From contig OX438743.1 of NCBI GenBank assembly GCA_949316235.1, forward strand, positions 26,719,771 to 26,783,770: a DNA stretch of 64,000 bases. Reading direction: 5' to 3'. Numbering within the stretch: position 1 is the stretch's first letter; every line of letters begins with the position of its first letter. The notes below the pieces were generated by a model. That model did no database searches and was not told where the DNA came from. It was given only the letters and a program-made list of their open reading frames with translations. This document shows, one piece after another, positions 46,901 through 55,152 of this stretch. The translations under genes and the position numbers were made by a program. This DNA is from Oegoconia quadripuncta (taxonomy: Eukaryota; Arthropoda; Insecta; Lepidoptera; Autostichidae).

Positions 46901-49900
46901 ATTCGCGTTGAGTAAGGCGGCCACCTCTATTATTCCAATAAGGATCCTTTATTGGCATAATAGAGGTGGCCACCTTACTCCAATAAGGATTTTTTTTTGT
47001 TAATAAATTACATATATAAATGAAAAACATCCATAACTCGGGAACACATGTCTGTATTCATCATACAAATATATGCCCCTAGCGGGACTCGAACCCGCGA
47101 CCTTTTGGTATAGCAGCAGAGTTTCTAACCACTACGCCAAAAAGGTCGTCGCAAAACCATTATCCTGCGTCTTGGACAGTCGGATAAAAGTAAACATATT
47201 TAATAACGGAAGAAAATGTAGATGCTAGTGAATGCGCATATACCAGCGGCATCCTAAAATGCAGCTGCTTCAGTATAAAATTCAAATTTCCAGGTGGCGC
47301 GGGGCCCTGTAGATATGGCAAACAATTTCGTTGGTGTGGTCGCGTCTATGCTACCAATATTCAACTTATGTTACTATGGGGAGTTACTTTCTGGAGCGGT
47401 AAATATATTATTCATTTTGTGTAACGATTACTTAGATAGGTATTATTATTATAATTAATTTGCAGTAGAAGCTAAGTATAATATATTCATATACATTATC
47501 CTAATGAGATGGGCAGAGATATACTGAACATTAGAAAGAAAGAAAGAAGAAAAAGTCTTTATTCAGCGCAACATATCTATGAATTAGTGTTTGGGTATGT
47601 ATAGTTTAATGCTTGAAACAACATCCACGATAATACAAAGAAATGCACACGTGACAGGGGGTATTCTCATCAACGCAAATCTATAGATGTGCCGAAACCA
47701 TACAAATGTAATACAACATGATCAAACATACTATAAAAGAAAAAAATGGCTCTGGAATATACGTTCACGTCATAGGTAGAACACATGTCCAACCTCGCGG
47801 CGGTTTGCGCTAACTCAGGTAGATGCCAGCCGATATTTCAGCCAGACGCGTTGCCAGCTCTTTGAAGAGCTGACGTGCCTTTGATCCTCTTTTTTGTTTA
47901 ATTTAAGCACTACTACACCCACTCACTGCGTTTCGGCGGACGCACTCAGTCCCATTTGCCACTCGCTGTCGATTTGCGAAGTTAAGTTCTCGGGTGTGCG
48001 ATCATCATATAGGCCATTATCCGGTTCTCTGCCTTTTCGCCGAAAATTGTTTGGCCGATCATCACTCGCCAACAAACCTTTCGCTGAAATTTATTTCGCC
48101 GAATAATTATTTGCTAACATAACATAATAATATAATTTTGTGCTATTTCCCAACCACACAGTTACCAACTGTACGTTTGGTCTGTTTTTTATAATGACAC
48201 TTTTCAAAATGTCAACTTTCAAGTAGCATAACGTTTTAGTTAGCGTAATATTCCGTAAGTTGTCTATTGTTTACCAAATGTTGTATTAAATAGGGTTTCA
48301 TTTCTCCAGACATACATGTCAACCTAACAGAAGGGCATGTCGTGAGATGTGGTCTCGCTTTGCTCGCCCACCTCGCATCCGCCATACCCTTCCAACCTAG
48401 CCAACAGATGTCGGGGCGCCCCAAGCGTTTTGCGTCATTATAATAATCAAATGAAACGTTGTCATACAAAAATTTGCTAATCGTTAGTTTTTTTTATGCA
48501 TAACGGGTTGGTACTTAACCTCAATCAGACCTGATGTTAAGTGAAGATAAGGTCGAAGGTGGAAGCGTACTGACCCGGAAACCCCAACACATATCTTATC
48601 TTATCTCTGACAATCGGAACACAACAATGCTATTAACATTGCTGCTTGGCGGCAATCGTTAGTTGTCAAAGTGAAACATAGGCGAAACTTTGGTTGCGTG
48701 ATAATCGACCAAAAAATTTTCGCCGATAAGCAGGCTCCCCCATAATCTACCACGCAGGCCCAATTCGGATTGGCGGATAGGTAATCACTAGTAGCATTTT
48801 CATATGTGTTTTCTCGCGGTTCGTAGAGTTCGTTACGCGGTCCTTCTAGATTAAAGACTAAACGAGGGGAAAGATTTAGCTGTTTCGAAGATTTTGAAGC
48901 AGTCGTTTCATGCATTTGGATGACGTCATAGTCCCTCTCTGTTTTTAAAATTTCAAATTATAGTTTTACCTTAAATGAAATCCTCGTATTTGGGTCAAAG
49001 TCATTACGTGAATTCCTCAGATCCTATCGAATTTAATATATCAGTAAGAAACAAGGAATTAGAAGTCATTGAGAGACATAAAGGTTTGACCTTTCGGATA
49101 TGGAACCCTGAACATCGAAAACCTACACAAAAGTTTAAAAAGTTATTTACTGATGAAGTGCATCTCAATTCAAGAAGGTATCGACACATGTTTATTACAT
49201 TTTTGTAACAAATTTTCACGGATCCTTAGTATGATAGAGGCCAAAGAAATCTTTCAGTTCATGTCTGGTGCTTTTATGCGTCACTGGCGTCGATTCGGAT
49301 GTACACCAACTAAACTAAACTAAAACCAGTTTTAAAGTAGTACTGGCTCTTTCTCCCTGAAACAGTACCATCACTCCAAAACTAGTTTTAGTCTCGTCTA
49401 GTCTAGTCCAGTCCAGTCCAGTCCAGTCCAGTCCAGTACAGGCCAGTCCAGTCCAGGCCAGTCCAGTCCAGTCCAGTCCAGTCCAGTCCACTCCAGTCCA
49501 GTCCACTTCAGTCCAGTCCAGTCTAGTCTAGTTTAGTTGGCGTACATCCGAATCGACACCAATGTCTATATTACTTCACATACAATAAACTAGATGGCGC
49601 TATTTGTTTCAGAGCACCGGAATGGCAAGTTCAGCGTATCACAACTTATGGTATACGGGCGACGCTGACTATCAGAAGTCGATGTGTTTTATTATGAAAA
49701 GGTAAGCAACCTGGATAGTTTGGTGATTTATCGTATCGCTATTGATATGAAGTCTGTGGACCACTATTACCTAATATGCTACGACAACAAAACATTTAGA
49801 GTGTCAAGCTTTGTTTACTGAGTTACTCTTTTCATACTTTCGCCTCTGTGTGACCACCGATTGGTTGATAGTGATCCTGTCAGCGAAACCAACGATTGCG

Positions 49901-52596
49901 GGTTCGAATTACGAGGGGTAAATGTTTGTGTGATGAATACGATGAATAAATATTTATGATCCGTTATCTAGTATCTATAGTACAGTGGTGGCAGAGCATT
50001 TGTACTCCAGCTTCAGCGATGTTCAAAACATTGTTGTATTCCGGTTGTTTGAGATAAGATAGCCAGGCCCCCAATTAAATTGGGGGTGATTAACGTCAAA
50101 TGTTCTGTATAAAAAAATATGTACGTACAACACCAACTATGGCTTGTTTTGCACTGCAAGATAGTTTATAGGTTTTAGCGGGCTTGATTTCCGCAACTCG
50201 ACACTACTCTTGCTAACCCAGTTCCTCCAGGAAGCCTGGCAGACCCCTGATGTTGCCGACGACTTCTGGAAGCGACCCCGGTGTCTGAGGTACTGTGCCC
50301 TGTAAACTGCCACACCTGGATGACGTGTGCGGCTGTTTCTTCTGCCTCCATGCATGCTCTGCAGAGGGTGGGGCTGTCTGTAACACCTACCATCTCGCCG
50401 TCCCCCAGGCGAGCGGTAAGCGTAAAGCATTTCCCCGCGAAAAAAAAAGGGCACATAGCTTGAAGAAGATGGACGGTGGGGCGTTAAAGTTCTCGAGTGA
50501 AGACCACGCCCACCGGACCTCCACTCACAAGGTGGACAGACGATCTGATAAAGGTTGCGGGAAGTCGCTGGATGCAGGCCACTTCCAACAGGTCACTCTG
50601 GAATTCTATGGGGGAGGCGTATGTTCAGCAATAGAATCCCTGTGGCTGATATGATGATGATTCTGTCTACATTTTTTTTTCAGATCACAAAGGCCATGTA
50701 GTTTGACTTCGTTAAAATATGCACCAATAACCCTGAGAACTTTTACTACGGTAAGTGAAGTATGTTATAGACAGATGGAATATAGTAATGCGTCGGAGCG
50801 TAATGAACCGTCGGTCTCCCAATTTAGGAGGTTCGGGTTCGATTCCCAGGCAGGTCATGTACAAAAGAGTTTTTAAATTTAATTTAAAACCTGCATGCCT
50901 GACAAATAAAAATTCTAAGGAAGGTGAAGTCCCCAACCCGCATTGGGCCAGCGTGGCGGACTATGGCCCATACTCCCTCATATACGAGGGAAGGTCTATA
51001 TCCCTGCAGTCGATTTTTTACGAGCTGATGATGATGATATGGCAGGCTGCTTCCAACCGGTCGTTCTGGAGGGTTATGTAGGAGGCTCAAGGCCACGCAA
51101 CTAGCTATGGTGAGGGTGATCGAATGATGAATGAGGAAATCTGTAGATTGATATGAAGCCTTTCGTCTTTAAGCGCTAACTTATACACCTGTAGCATGGA
51201 TTAGGCATACAAATTAGAATTGTTGTACTATTTCATAAACATGGATACATCCTTAACGTCACGGACTCTATTCCGATATTTTATGAGGTGGTCAGAGATA
51301 TCCCAAGCAGTAACGTTGGGTGTCCTAAATTCAAAAGTTTAGTGCTTTAAAGAAATTACCCCAGTTCGCCGTTCTATAAAGAGGGTCTAACAAAATTAAC
51401 CCGATAAATGTTGCAGATTGTATGTATAGGATGTACCTATTACGAAAAAATAAAAACTAAATCATTAAAGTTTTTATTCAAAAAATAAAATTTAGAAATG
51501 TAATAATAATGTATAATAATGGCCGCGCGCGCGCTCTAAATACTAAGTACACACAACACACAAGCCACAACACACAAACACGTGCCGCCGCGACTTGCTG
51601 TGATTGGTTGCGCCCTGTGCCCCGCCACCCCCTTTGGCGTCTTCCATACGAACGTTGCCTGTTTTTACTCATTGATAAAATAAGGTACAATCGAAATGAA
51701 GTAAATCTGTTAATTAGTATTTTCATTTGCACTTACATTTAAGTTTTTTACTTGGTAACAAAATTTTTAGGGCTAGTTTTTTTAATGAATATATAATTTG
51801 ATTGTCATGTACGTGCAATTGCCAAAGTTTGTCGGGTTAATTTTGTTAGACCTTGTATATATATATAGAAATGCACAGGTGATAGGGGGTAAGCCTATCG
51901 CCGTTGAAACGTGCTCACAAATTAGTTTTTCCTATTTACTTATCTTTTTTCATGAATTAGAGCATACCACGTGTAAGTCTATAGATGTGTTTTGGTGGAA
52001 AATCCCATAGTCGCCTTTTATGATAGCCAAAGGAAGAGAAAGGTTGGTTCTATTATATTGCGTGCCGAAACCACATAAAATGATTCACAGAATTAAATCT
52101 AATTATTGTTCAAACTTGTCTTTTCACACTAAATCCCAACTAAAATTATAAATGCGAAATATGGTATGTGTGCATGTATATATGTTACCTCTTCACGCTT
52201 AAAGGGCTGGACGGATTTGAATCAAATTTGGTTGGTAGACAAATTAGGATCTTTCTTTTTTTTTATGATTGACTGGAGTCGCGTTTGACCACAATCTTAC
52301 CTGATGGAAAGTGACGATGTGGTCAAAGATGAAGCACGCGATCCCAGTAAATGCCTATTTACTCTGCTCTTGAAGATCCCAAGGTTGATTAAATAGATTA
52401 AAATATTTTGCTGTACTGATTTTGATGAAATGTTCCACGCAAACTAAGCCCTGGGCAACAGCGCCAACAGCTATTATAAATATATGTGTGGTGAGTATAT
52501 ATTTTTTAAATATTCTTATTATGCTTTTTCTGTTCCAAGGTCCTGAGTACAACATGGTCTTACTTCTCGCTGGCGAATAGTTTGTATGAAGAATAG
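31673..52596 (+). CDS. Odorant receptor, complete nine-exon gene
   Basis: Joined exons: 31673-31922, 33656-33808, 38021-38209, 41149-41353, 46446-46542, 47294-47398, 49613-49701, 50684-50750, 52540-52596. Every intron is GT-AG and phases (1,1,1,2,0,0,2,0) agree at all eight joins, giving 403 residues and a TAG stop. Family marks: TYVPV-like second segment running into [26 protein letters not shown] after the fourth segment; [20 protein letters not shown] and STTWSYFSL at the C-terminus. Predicted membrane segments are near 39-61, 67-88, 136-157, 185-213, 274-298, 307-331 and 380-398. Insect receptors of this kind sit in antennal neurons with the N-terminus inside and form ligand-gated cation channels with the Orco co-receptor. 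The ligand cannot be told. Length is usual for moths. Introns hold many transposons. No frame break was seen. The weakest call is the exon 2 acceptor (poor pyrimidine run). Confidence 0.92.
32860..33155 (+). repeat. Family D repeat
   Basis: Dispersed repeat with CCCAAATGGTGTGGTCAGAG, ACGTGCAAATCTATAGATG and CCACGGGAAGAAAAGGGTTG. Other copies: 51855-52085, 57895-58110, 63385-63690. Its class is not known. Confidence 0.7.
33196..33530 (+). repeat. SINE family A
   Basis: Full-length copy with the B-box GCGGGTTCGATCCCCAGC, both GATAAGATAG blocks, GTGTGATTGAGGCCAAGT and an A-tail. It ends 125 bases before receptor exon 2. Confidence 0.92.
33656..33808 (+). CDS. Odorant receptor exon 2
   Basis: Codes (G)[10 protein letters not shown] and then the intracellular loop with [12 protein letters not shown], 50 whole codons. 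Acceptor is CCATCAG with a weak pyrimidine run; donor is GCAG|GTAATT. The acceptor was fixed by phase and by the fit of THGILKA to other moth receptors. Confidence 0.82.
33809..35125 (+). other. Odorant receptor intron 2, left part
   Basis: 34180-34260 is a reverse family B SINE scrap (ATGCCCCTAGCGGGATTAGA). 34850-34872 is a short AATC run. The remainder is AT-rich with nothing recognised. Confidence 0.45.
35126..35755. repeat. 231-bp inverted arms of copy A
   Basis: The left arm starts AATCCCACCAAAAACATTC and the right arm ends with its reverse. The same 70-odd residue open frame ([20 protein letters not shown]...) therefore appears once on each strand; with no domain and mirrored copies it is probably not a gene. 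Confidence 0.9.
35815..35950 (-). pseudogene. OTU protease-like fragment, copy A
   Basis: Minus-strand frame with [16 protein letters not shown], the Asp-Gly-x-Cys motif around the active cysteine of OTU deubiquitinases. In this copy a TAA replaces the next serine codon, and no downstream histidine region exists. Only the first part of the domain is present. Confidence 0.6.
36826..37390 (+). repeat. Tandem duplication inside copy A
   Basis: A unit of about 285 bp (TTTGACTATTTCTTCTTG ... CCCAGCAGTGGGACGCTATA ...) occurs twice in copy A and once in copy B, explaining the 280-bp length difference. Confidence 0.8.
38021..38209 (+). CDS. Odorant receptor exon 3
   Basis: Codes (V)[14 protein letters not shown]..., the third membrane segment, the outer loop with [15 protein letters not shown] and the start of segment four ([15 protein letters not shown]). 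Acceptor CTATTTCAG; donor ACTA|GTAAGT. The ORF here begins 100 bases after copy A of the foldback element. Confidence 0.9.
38330..38535 (-). repeat. RTE LINE tail joined to SINE family A piece
   Basis: 38330-38400 is, on the minus strand, CTCTGGAATTCTATGGGGGA, the 3' end of RTE-type LINEs. 38425-38535 is the 3' half of a family A SINE on the minus strand. Confidence 0.7.
38569..38735 (-). pseudogene. Coding-like minus-strand fragment
   Basis: The minus strand reads [19 protein letters not shown] and then [19 protein letters not shown] to a stop. An acceptor-like TTGTATTTTATAG after a long pyrimidine run precedes it. Family C and A SINEs flank it. It may be an exon remnant or part of a repeat; not recognised. 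Confidence 0.25.
38773..39085 (-). repeat. SINE family C
   Basis: Full-length copy on the minus strand: GGTTCAACGGCTAAGACGCG head, GGTTCGATTCCCAGGCAGG, and a tail TGCAGTGGGATGTTTACGGG ending in GATGATGACGATA. Confidence 0.85.
39195..39480 (+). mobile_element. Helitron-like fragment
   Basis: CTAAACGGCTGGACGGATTT, GATGAAATTTGGTTGGTAGA and CGCGGGCAACAGTCAG belong to the same repeat class as 9865-10092 and 52140-52250. A CA/TG palindrome lies at 39265-39305. Confidence 0.5.
39743..40076 (+). repeat. SINE family A
   Basis: Full-length copy, GCCGCCTCCGTGGCTCAATG to GTTGTGCATAAAAAAAAATT. Confidence 0.92.
40077..40325 (+). repeat. Partial SINE A within a local duplication
   Basis: TTCCTCTAATTTCCACGCTG CC occurs before, and a near copy (TTCCTCTTAATTCCACACTG) after, a headless family A SINE. 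The SINE 3' half plus its flank was duplicated in place. Confidence 0.75.
40640..40990 (+). repeat. Helitron-like part and GC-rich SINE-like repeat
   Basis: 40640-40755 has GGCGAAACGGATGAACGGAT, GGTTGAAATTTTGGTACATA and an A-run. 40855-40990 has GATGCCGGAGTCCGACATAC and GGGGACGCATGAGCG followed by a 20-base A-tail, like a retroposed SINE. Confidence 0.5.
41055..41100 (+). repeat. RTE LINE 3' tip beside exon 4
   Basis: TTGGAGGCCTATGTTCAGCA and CATACTGTGGCTGA match the tips at 50605-50650 and 54130-54160. It lies 48 bases upstream of the receptor exon 4 acceptor. Confidence 0.7.
41149..41353 (+). CDS. Odorant receptor exon 4
   Basis: Codes (M)[18 protein letters not shown], the rest of membrane segment four, [19 protein letters not shown] and the loop to KRHQNVI, 67 codons. 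Acceptor TTATTTTTCAG; donor TAAT|GTATGT. An upstream acceptor at 41038-41040 (AATTTTGCAG) has the same phase and an open frame of 36 codons to exon 4, but that part is repeat-derived. Confidence 0.9.
41397..41690 (+). repeat. SINE family A, in intron 4
   Basis: Begins CCGCCTCCGTGGCTCAATG only 44 bases after the exon 4 donor. The middle block is deleted as in the copy at 12215-12525, so these two belong to one subfamily. Confidence 0.9.
41732..44242 (+). mobile_element. Foldback/OTU element, copy B
   Basis: A 2511-bp unit in receptor intron 4. It has the same order as copy A: 231-bp arms (41732-41962, 42131-42361), spacer, hairpin (one mismatch here), OTU scrap, AT-rich body, GAGT run (43977-44001) and the 3' hairpin GGCACTGCCGTGCC ending CCAGATA. 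It lacks copy A's internal duplication. Confidence 0.75.
42362..42556 (-). pseudogene. OTU protease-like fragment, copy B
   Basis: A minus-strand frame from an ATG at 42556 reads ...[20 protein letters not shown] and then [10 protein letters not shown]. The D-G-S-C-L-F core and following S-x-S and YG fit the start of an OTU cysteine protease domain. After about 40 residues it runs into the element's hairpin and stops, so the histidine part is absent. OTU domains occur in some animal Helitrons; capture of a host OTU exon is the alternative. Confidence 0.6.
44243..46445 (+). other. Odorant receptor intron 4, right part
   Basis: 44640-44730 is a reverse family B SINE scrap. 45107-45415 is a family L LINE 3' end (minus). 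45700-45860 may be a Helitron-like piece (GCTAAACGGCTTGACCGATT). 45870-46440 is AT-rich with nothing recognised. Confidence 0.5.
45107..45415 (-). mobile_element. LINE family L 3' end
   Basis: On the minus strand it ends TTTGCCGCCCTCTCATATA followed by A's. Its coding side shares GGTGTTGCGGGTGTCCATGG with the copies at 52664-52967 and 55346-56190. Confidence 0.7.
46446..46542 (+). CDS. Odorant receptor exon 5
   Basis: One base completes the M codon, then 32 codons: [20 protein letters not shown] and on to GFVAK, membrane segment five. Acceptor TTCTTACAG; donor AAG|GTAGGT. Confidence 0.9.
46698..46890 (-). repeat. SINE family A, 3' half
   Basis: The minus strand carries the 3' half, with CATCAGGTCTGATTGAGGGC and an A-rich end. 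It stops at GGCGGCAGATTTAGATAAGA. Confidence 0.85.
46911..46979. repeat. 69-nt near-perfect hairpin
   Basis: AGTAAGGCGGCCACCTCTAT... pairs with ...ATAGAGGTGGCCACCTTACT over about 31 bases with two mismatches and a loop of about six. It could be a tiny foldback repeat or a small-RNA precursor; the sequence alone cannot tell. Confidence 0.6.
46999..47149 (-). repeat. SINE family B
   Basis: On the minus strand: GGCGTAGTGGTTAGAAACTC, GCGGGTTCGAGTCCCGCTAG, ATGAATACAGACATGTGTTC. It ends in an A-run by the hairpin at 46911-46979. Confidence 0.85.
47294..47398 (+). CDS. Odorant receptor exon 6
   Basis: 35 codons: [19 protein letters not shown] and [16 protein letters not shown], membrane segment six. 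Acceptor AATTTCCAG; donor GCG|GTAAAT. Phase 0 at both ends. Confidence 0.92.
48487..48656 (-). repeat. SINE family A piece with target duplication
   Basis: 3' half of the SINE. AATCGTTAGTT stands on both sides (48475-48487 region and after GGCGGC at about 48653), an 11-bp target-site duplication, so truncation happened at insertion. Confidence 0.85.
49285..49561. mobile_element. TIR element filled by an AGTCC minisatellite
   Basis: Near-perfect 30-odd base terminal inverted repeats (GTCGATTCGGATGTACACC at left; GCGTACATCCGAATCGAC at right) enclose about 27 copies of the five-base unit AGTCC at 49395-49530. It has no coding capacity. It ends 51 bases before receptor exon 7. Confidence 0.8.
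49613..49701 (+). CDS. Odorant receptor exon 7
   Basis: 29 codons plus two bases: [20 protein letters not shown] and QKSMCFIMK, the last outer/inner loop with the S-x-x-x-x-x-A-Y-x-x-x-W pattern of insect receptors. Acceptor TTGTTTCAG; donor AAAAG|GTAAGC. Confidence 0.93.
49855..50115 (+). repeat. SINE family B variant, then SINE A piece
   Basis: 49855-49985: GTGATCCTGTCAGCGAAACC and GCGGGTTCGAATTACG, the same variant as 3090-3330. 50025-50115: the 3' half of a diverged family A SINE. Confidence 0.7.
50130..50446 (-). mobile_element. R1-like LINE fragment
   Basis: The minus strand reads [20 protein letters not shown], then [13 protein letters not shown], the cysteine/histidine motif near the end of R1-clade ORF2. 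Fragment only. Confidence 0.65.
50447..50660 (+). mobile_element. RTE LINE 3' end
   Basis: The plus strand reads [20 protein letters not shown] in a shifted frame, then the tip GGAGGCGTATGTTCAGCAAT ending GCTGATATGATGATGAT. Receptor exon 8 starts 23 bases later. Confidence 0.75.
50684..50750 (+). CDS. Odorant receptor exon 8
   Basis: One base completes R, then 22 codons: [20 protein letters not shown] and TT. This is the conserved motif before and into membrane segment seven. Acceptor TTTTTTTCAG; donor ACG|GTAAGT. Confidence 0.95.
50790..51125 (+). repeat. SINE family C followed by RTE tail
   Basis: AATTTAGGAGGTTCGGGTTC, CCTGCATGCCTGACAAATAA, CATATACGAGGGAAGGTCTA, then ATGATGATATGGCAGGCTGC and CTTCCAACCGGTCGTTCTGG, an RTE-type end. 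Confidence 0.75.
51855..52085 (+). repeat. Family D repeat
   Basis: GAAATGCACAGGTGATAGGG, GTAAGTCTATAGATGTG, GGTTGGTTCTATTATATTGC and CGTGCCGAAACCACA. Confidence 0.65.
52140..52390. mobile_element. Helitron-like piece interrupted by LINE K
   Basis: 52140-52250: GGGCTGGACGGATTTGAATC and AAATTTGGTTGGTAGACA. 52255-52390: a family K LINE 3' end on the minus strand starting after a T-run. 52400-52450 (GATGAAATGTTCCACGCAAA) resumes the Helitron-like sequence, so the LINE inserted into it. Confidence 0.55.
52540..52596 (+). CDS. Odorant receptor exon 9 and stop
   Basis: 18 codons, [18 protein letters not shown], then TAG. Acceptor CTGTTCCAAG. The S-x-x-W-S-Y-F-S-L pattern is the usual last exon of moth odorant receptors. 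Confidence 0.93.
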   Translation, partial: VLSTTWSYFSLANSLYEE

Positions 52597-52663
52597 AATT
52601 GAAATGCGTTTCGGTAACTAAGTATTACTATATTGCAACAATACAATGTACACTCATAGGAAT

Positions 52664-52967
52664 ATGTTTTTTTTTTTTTTTATATGAGAGGGCGGCAAAC
52701 GAGCATGCGGGTCACCTGATGGAAAGCAATCACCGCCGCCCATGGACACCCGCAATACCAAAAGGGTCACAGATGCGTTGCCGGCCTTTGAGGAAGGTGT
52801 CCACCCCAGAATAAGTAGGGCAGCCTGAGCGATGAGGGATTCTGCAGCACTAATAGTGCTGGTACCCTCATGGGGTACTAACTCTTTAAATACCGCTACC
52901 ATTCTGGAGAGAGACTGGAAGGTGGGCCTCCGGCGCCCTCGCTCACCGGACGAAGCGCAGTGGCAAT
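52664..52967 (-). mobile_element. LINE family L 3' end
   Basis: Nearly the same sequence as 45107-45415, ending in a 15-base T-run on the plus strand. It lies 68 bases after the receptor stop, so the natural 3' UTR is short or includes this repeat. Confidence 0.75.
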
Positions 52968-52984
52968 GTTTAGCAAAAGCAAAT

Positions 52985-53165
52985 GTAAATACACAGCGGC
53001 GTCAGTCTTTCCTGAATCCTACAACCTTGGGATCTTCAAGAGCAGAGTGAATAGGCATTTACTGAGATCGCGTGCTTCATCTCCGACCACATCGTCACTT
53101 TCCATCAGGTGAGATTGTGGTCAAACGCGTATCCAGTCATTCAAAAAAAAAAAAAAAAAAAAAAA
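52985..53165 (+). mobile_element. LINE family K 3' end with poly(A)
   Basis: CGGCGTCAGTCTTTCCTGAA, CTTGGGATCTTCAAGAGCAG and TCACTTTCCATCAGGTGAGA, then a 27-base A-tail. Confidence 0.8.
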
Positions 53166-53346
53166 CACAAACATTATATAAGATTTATTATGTATTGTTT
53201 AACATAATTGTACAGTATTATCCTTGATTAAGTTATGGAAATAAATCCTTTAATGTAACCGTTAATCATTAATAAATCAATCATTTCACATATCGGTTGG
53301 GAAATCCGTACTCAAAATTGTAGACGAGAATGTTTACTTGACTTTT

Positions 53347-53690
53347 AACCGCCTCCGTGGCTCAATGTAAACAGCATTGGGTTTACGATTCGGAGGTCGT
53401 TGGTTAGACCCCCAGCTGGGTACATGTTTAAGTACTCAGTGTGGTTGGCGGTATGGCATTTTAAATGTCCGCCTGGCTAGCTACCAACATCTTATCTAAA
53501 TCTGCCGCCAAGCAGCAATGTTAATAGCATTGTTGTGTTCCGGTTGTCAGAGATAAGATAGCCAGTCCGCCAAAGGTGTTGGGGTTTCCGGGTCAGTACG
53601 CTTCCACCTTCGACCTCATCTTCACTTAACATCAGGTGTGATTGAGGGATTGAGGTCAAGTACCAACCCGCTGTGCATTAAAAAAAAACA
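53347..53690 (+). repeat. SINE family A
   Basis: Full-length copy, CCGCCTCCGTGGCTCAATG to GCTGTGCATTAAAAAAAAC. ATTGAGG is duplicated inside the 3' part. Confidence 0.92.
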
Positions 53691-53699
53691 CACCGGATC

Positions 53700-54175
53700 C
53701 CATTATTAGGTTCAACTTCGAGAAAGTTGCCAATCGATGGATACAACTCGAACGGTCAGCGTTCATGAAACAGCGCAAAATCTTCCAAAATACCACAGTG
53801 ATATAAGACGAAAGTCTTTAATTAATTGCCAGTTAAGAATTATGGCATTGAAACGTGGTCTCTCTAACCTCATAAAGAAGTTCAAGGTCACACAACAAGC
53901 AATGGAAAGGGCGATGTTCGGCGTTTTACTGCAAGATCGAATCAGGAATGAGGAAATCCGTACATGAACGAAAGTTCCACATAGCCCAGCGGATAAGTGA
54001 GTTGAAGATGCAGTGGGCAGGGCACATAGCTCGAAGACTTGATGGTCGGAGGAACATTTAAGTTTGTGAGTGGAGACCACGTAGTTTACGACGTCCCCTC
54101 ACAACGCAGGCCGCTATCAACTTGTGTCGCATGTGATCGCAGTGGATGAGTGTGGCTGATATGATAATAATTACT
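53700..54175 (+). mobile_element. RTE LINE 3' part (plus)
   Basis: The plus strand reads VTQQAMERAMFGVLLQDRIR and NEEIR, then, after frame breaks, a GHIARR-like part and the tip GTGTGGCTGATATGATAATA. These are marks of the RTE ORF C-terminus. Confidence 0.75.
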
Positions 54176-54179
54176 TATC

Positions 54180-54665
54180 ATCCGTTTTCCTTCTTTTCTC
54201 CTCTTATCCTTTCGTTTCCTTGTCGATTCGTTTTTCTGTCCTTATCCCACTAGGTGGAACATTCTACATGGGATCTGCACAACATGTCTTCCTCTGCCAC
54301 TTTCCTCCGTAGTCATCTCCGTACTCACCCCTTTCACACACATATAATTCCTCACGCAGTCTACCCACACCTTCTTCTTCTTCGGTCTTCCTCTGCCTCT
54401 GTATCACTCCACATTCATACTTAACAATCGTCTCATTTTTTGCCTTTCATCACTACCCATAATGTGCCCAAACCATGCTAACCTATTACTCCTCAACTTT
54501 TCTGTTATTGGTGCCACTTTCAGACTTCCTCTGACATACTCATTCCTGATATTATCCATTCTAGCCACATCACACATCCATGTTAGCGTTCTCATCACTG
54601 CCGCATGCATTCTACTTTCACTCGTCTCATTCATTGCCTAACATTCAGATCCATATATGGCGACA
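54180..54665 (-). mobile_element. RTE/Proto2-like LINE fragment (minus)
   Basis: The minus strand reads RTLTWMCDVARMDNIRNEYV and RGSLKVAPITEKLRSNRLAW, then GHIMGSD. It abuts the plus-strand RTE tail at 54175, tail to tail. Confidence 0.75.
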
Positions 54666-55150
54666 GGTCATATGATAATAATGACATTAACAGTATTAAA
54701 TAAATAGCAGTCTTGCCCCTTTTCCATTCCTAGATGTACTAAGCACCCCTCAAGTGTAAATCGTACCTAACTCATTTAAAAAGATATAAGTTTGTCCTAT
54801 TGTCTCTATCGGAAACAACATGGCGCCGGGTAACTTCACGTCTTCGGAATTGGAACAAAAATTCTATTATTGAAAGATGCCCCACCAAGAAATAATAACC
54901 AATAATTTCACCTTCCACAATTCACAGTCCGATCATGTCCCAATTTTTCCAACATTTTTCATGGCGATTGCCAAAACTTTTCATCGCGGCCATTACGTGA
55001 GTATCGTCCGAAAGGTTACCAAATTGAATTTGATGCTACCCGAAGTCAACCCTGTTTAGATAGTAGCCCGCAGTTACACGTACGTGATCAAAATGGGCTT
55101 TTTTACTATAATTCTTAATAATAGTATGATGGATCTATATTGACGCAGTC
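54666..55150. other. Intergenic, nothing recognised
   Basis: AT-rich. A 60-codon plus-strand frame at 54877 has no recognisable features. Confidence 0.35.
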
Positions 55151-55152
55151 CC

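Larger units (their letters stand above)
47399..49612 (+). other. Odorant receptor intron 6, contents
   Basis: 47545-47570 is a short GAAA run. 47630-47725 is a family D scrap. 47990-48120 and 48660-48740 hold inverted TTTCGCCGAAAATT-like pieces of a MITE-type repeat. 48487-48656 is a family A SINE. 48750-48960 is another SINE-like repeat. 48961-49230 reads partly open on both strands but has no recognisable product. 49285-49561 is the AGTCC element. Confidence 0.5.
50751..52539 (+). other. Odorant receptor intron 8, contents
   Basis: 50790-51030 family C SINE; 51035-51125 RTE tail; 51240-51340 and 51855-52085 family D pieces; 52140-52250 Helitron-like; 52255-52390 LINE family K. About 51520-51660 is GC-richer with a (GC)n run and CACA-rich stretch, unassigned. 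Confidence 0.6.

Noticed and set aside
49315..49506. Trp/Thr/Gly-rich 63-residue protein
   Set aside because: It is the translation of the AGTCC minisatellite.
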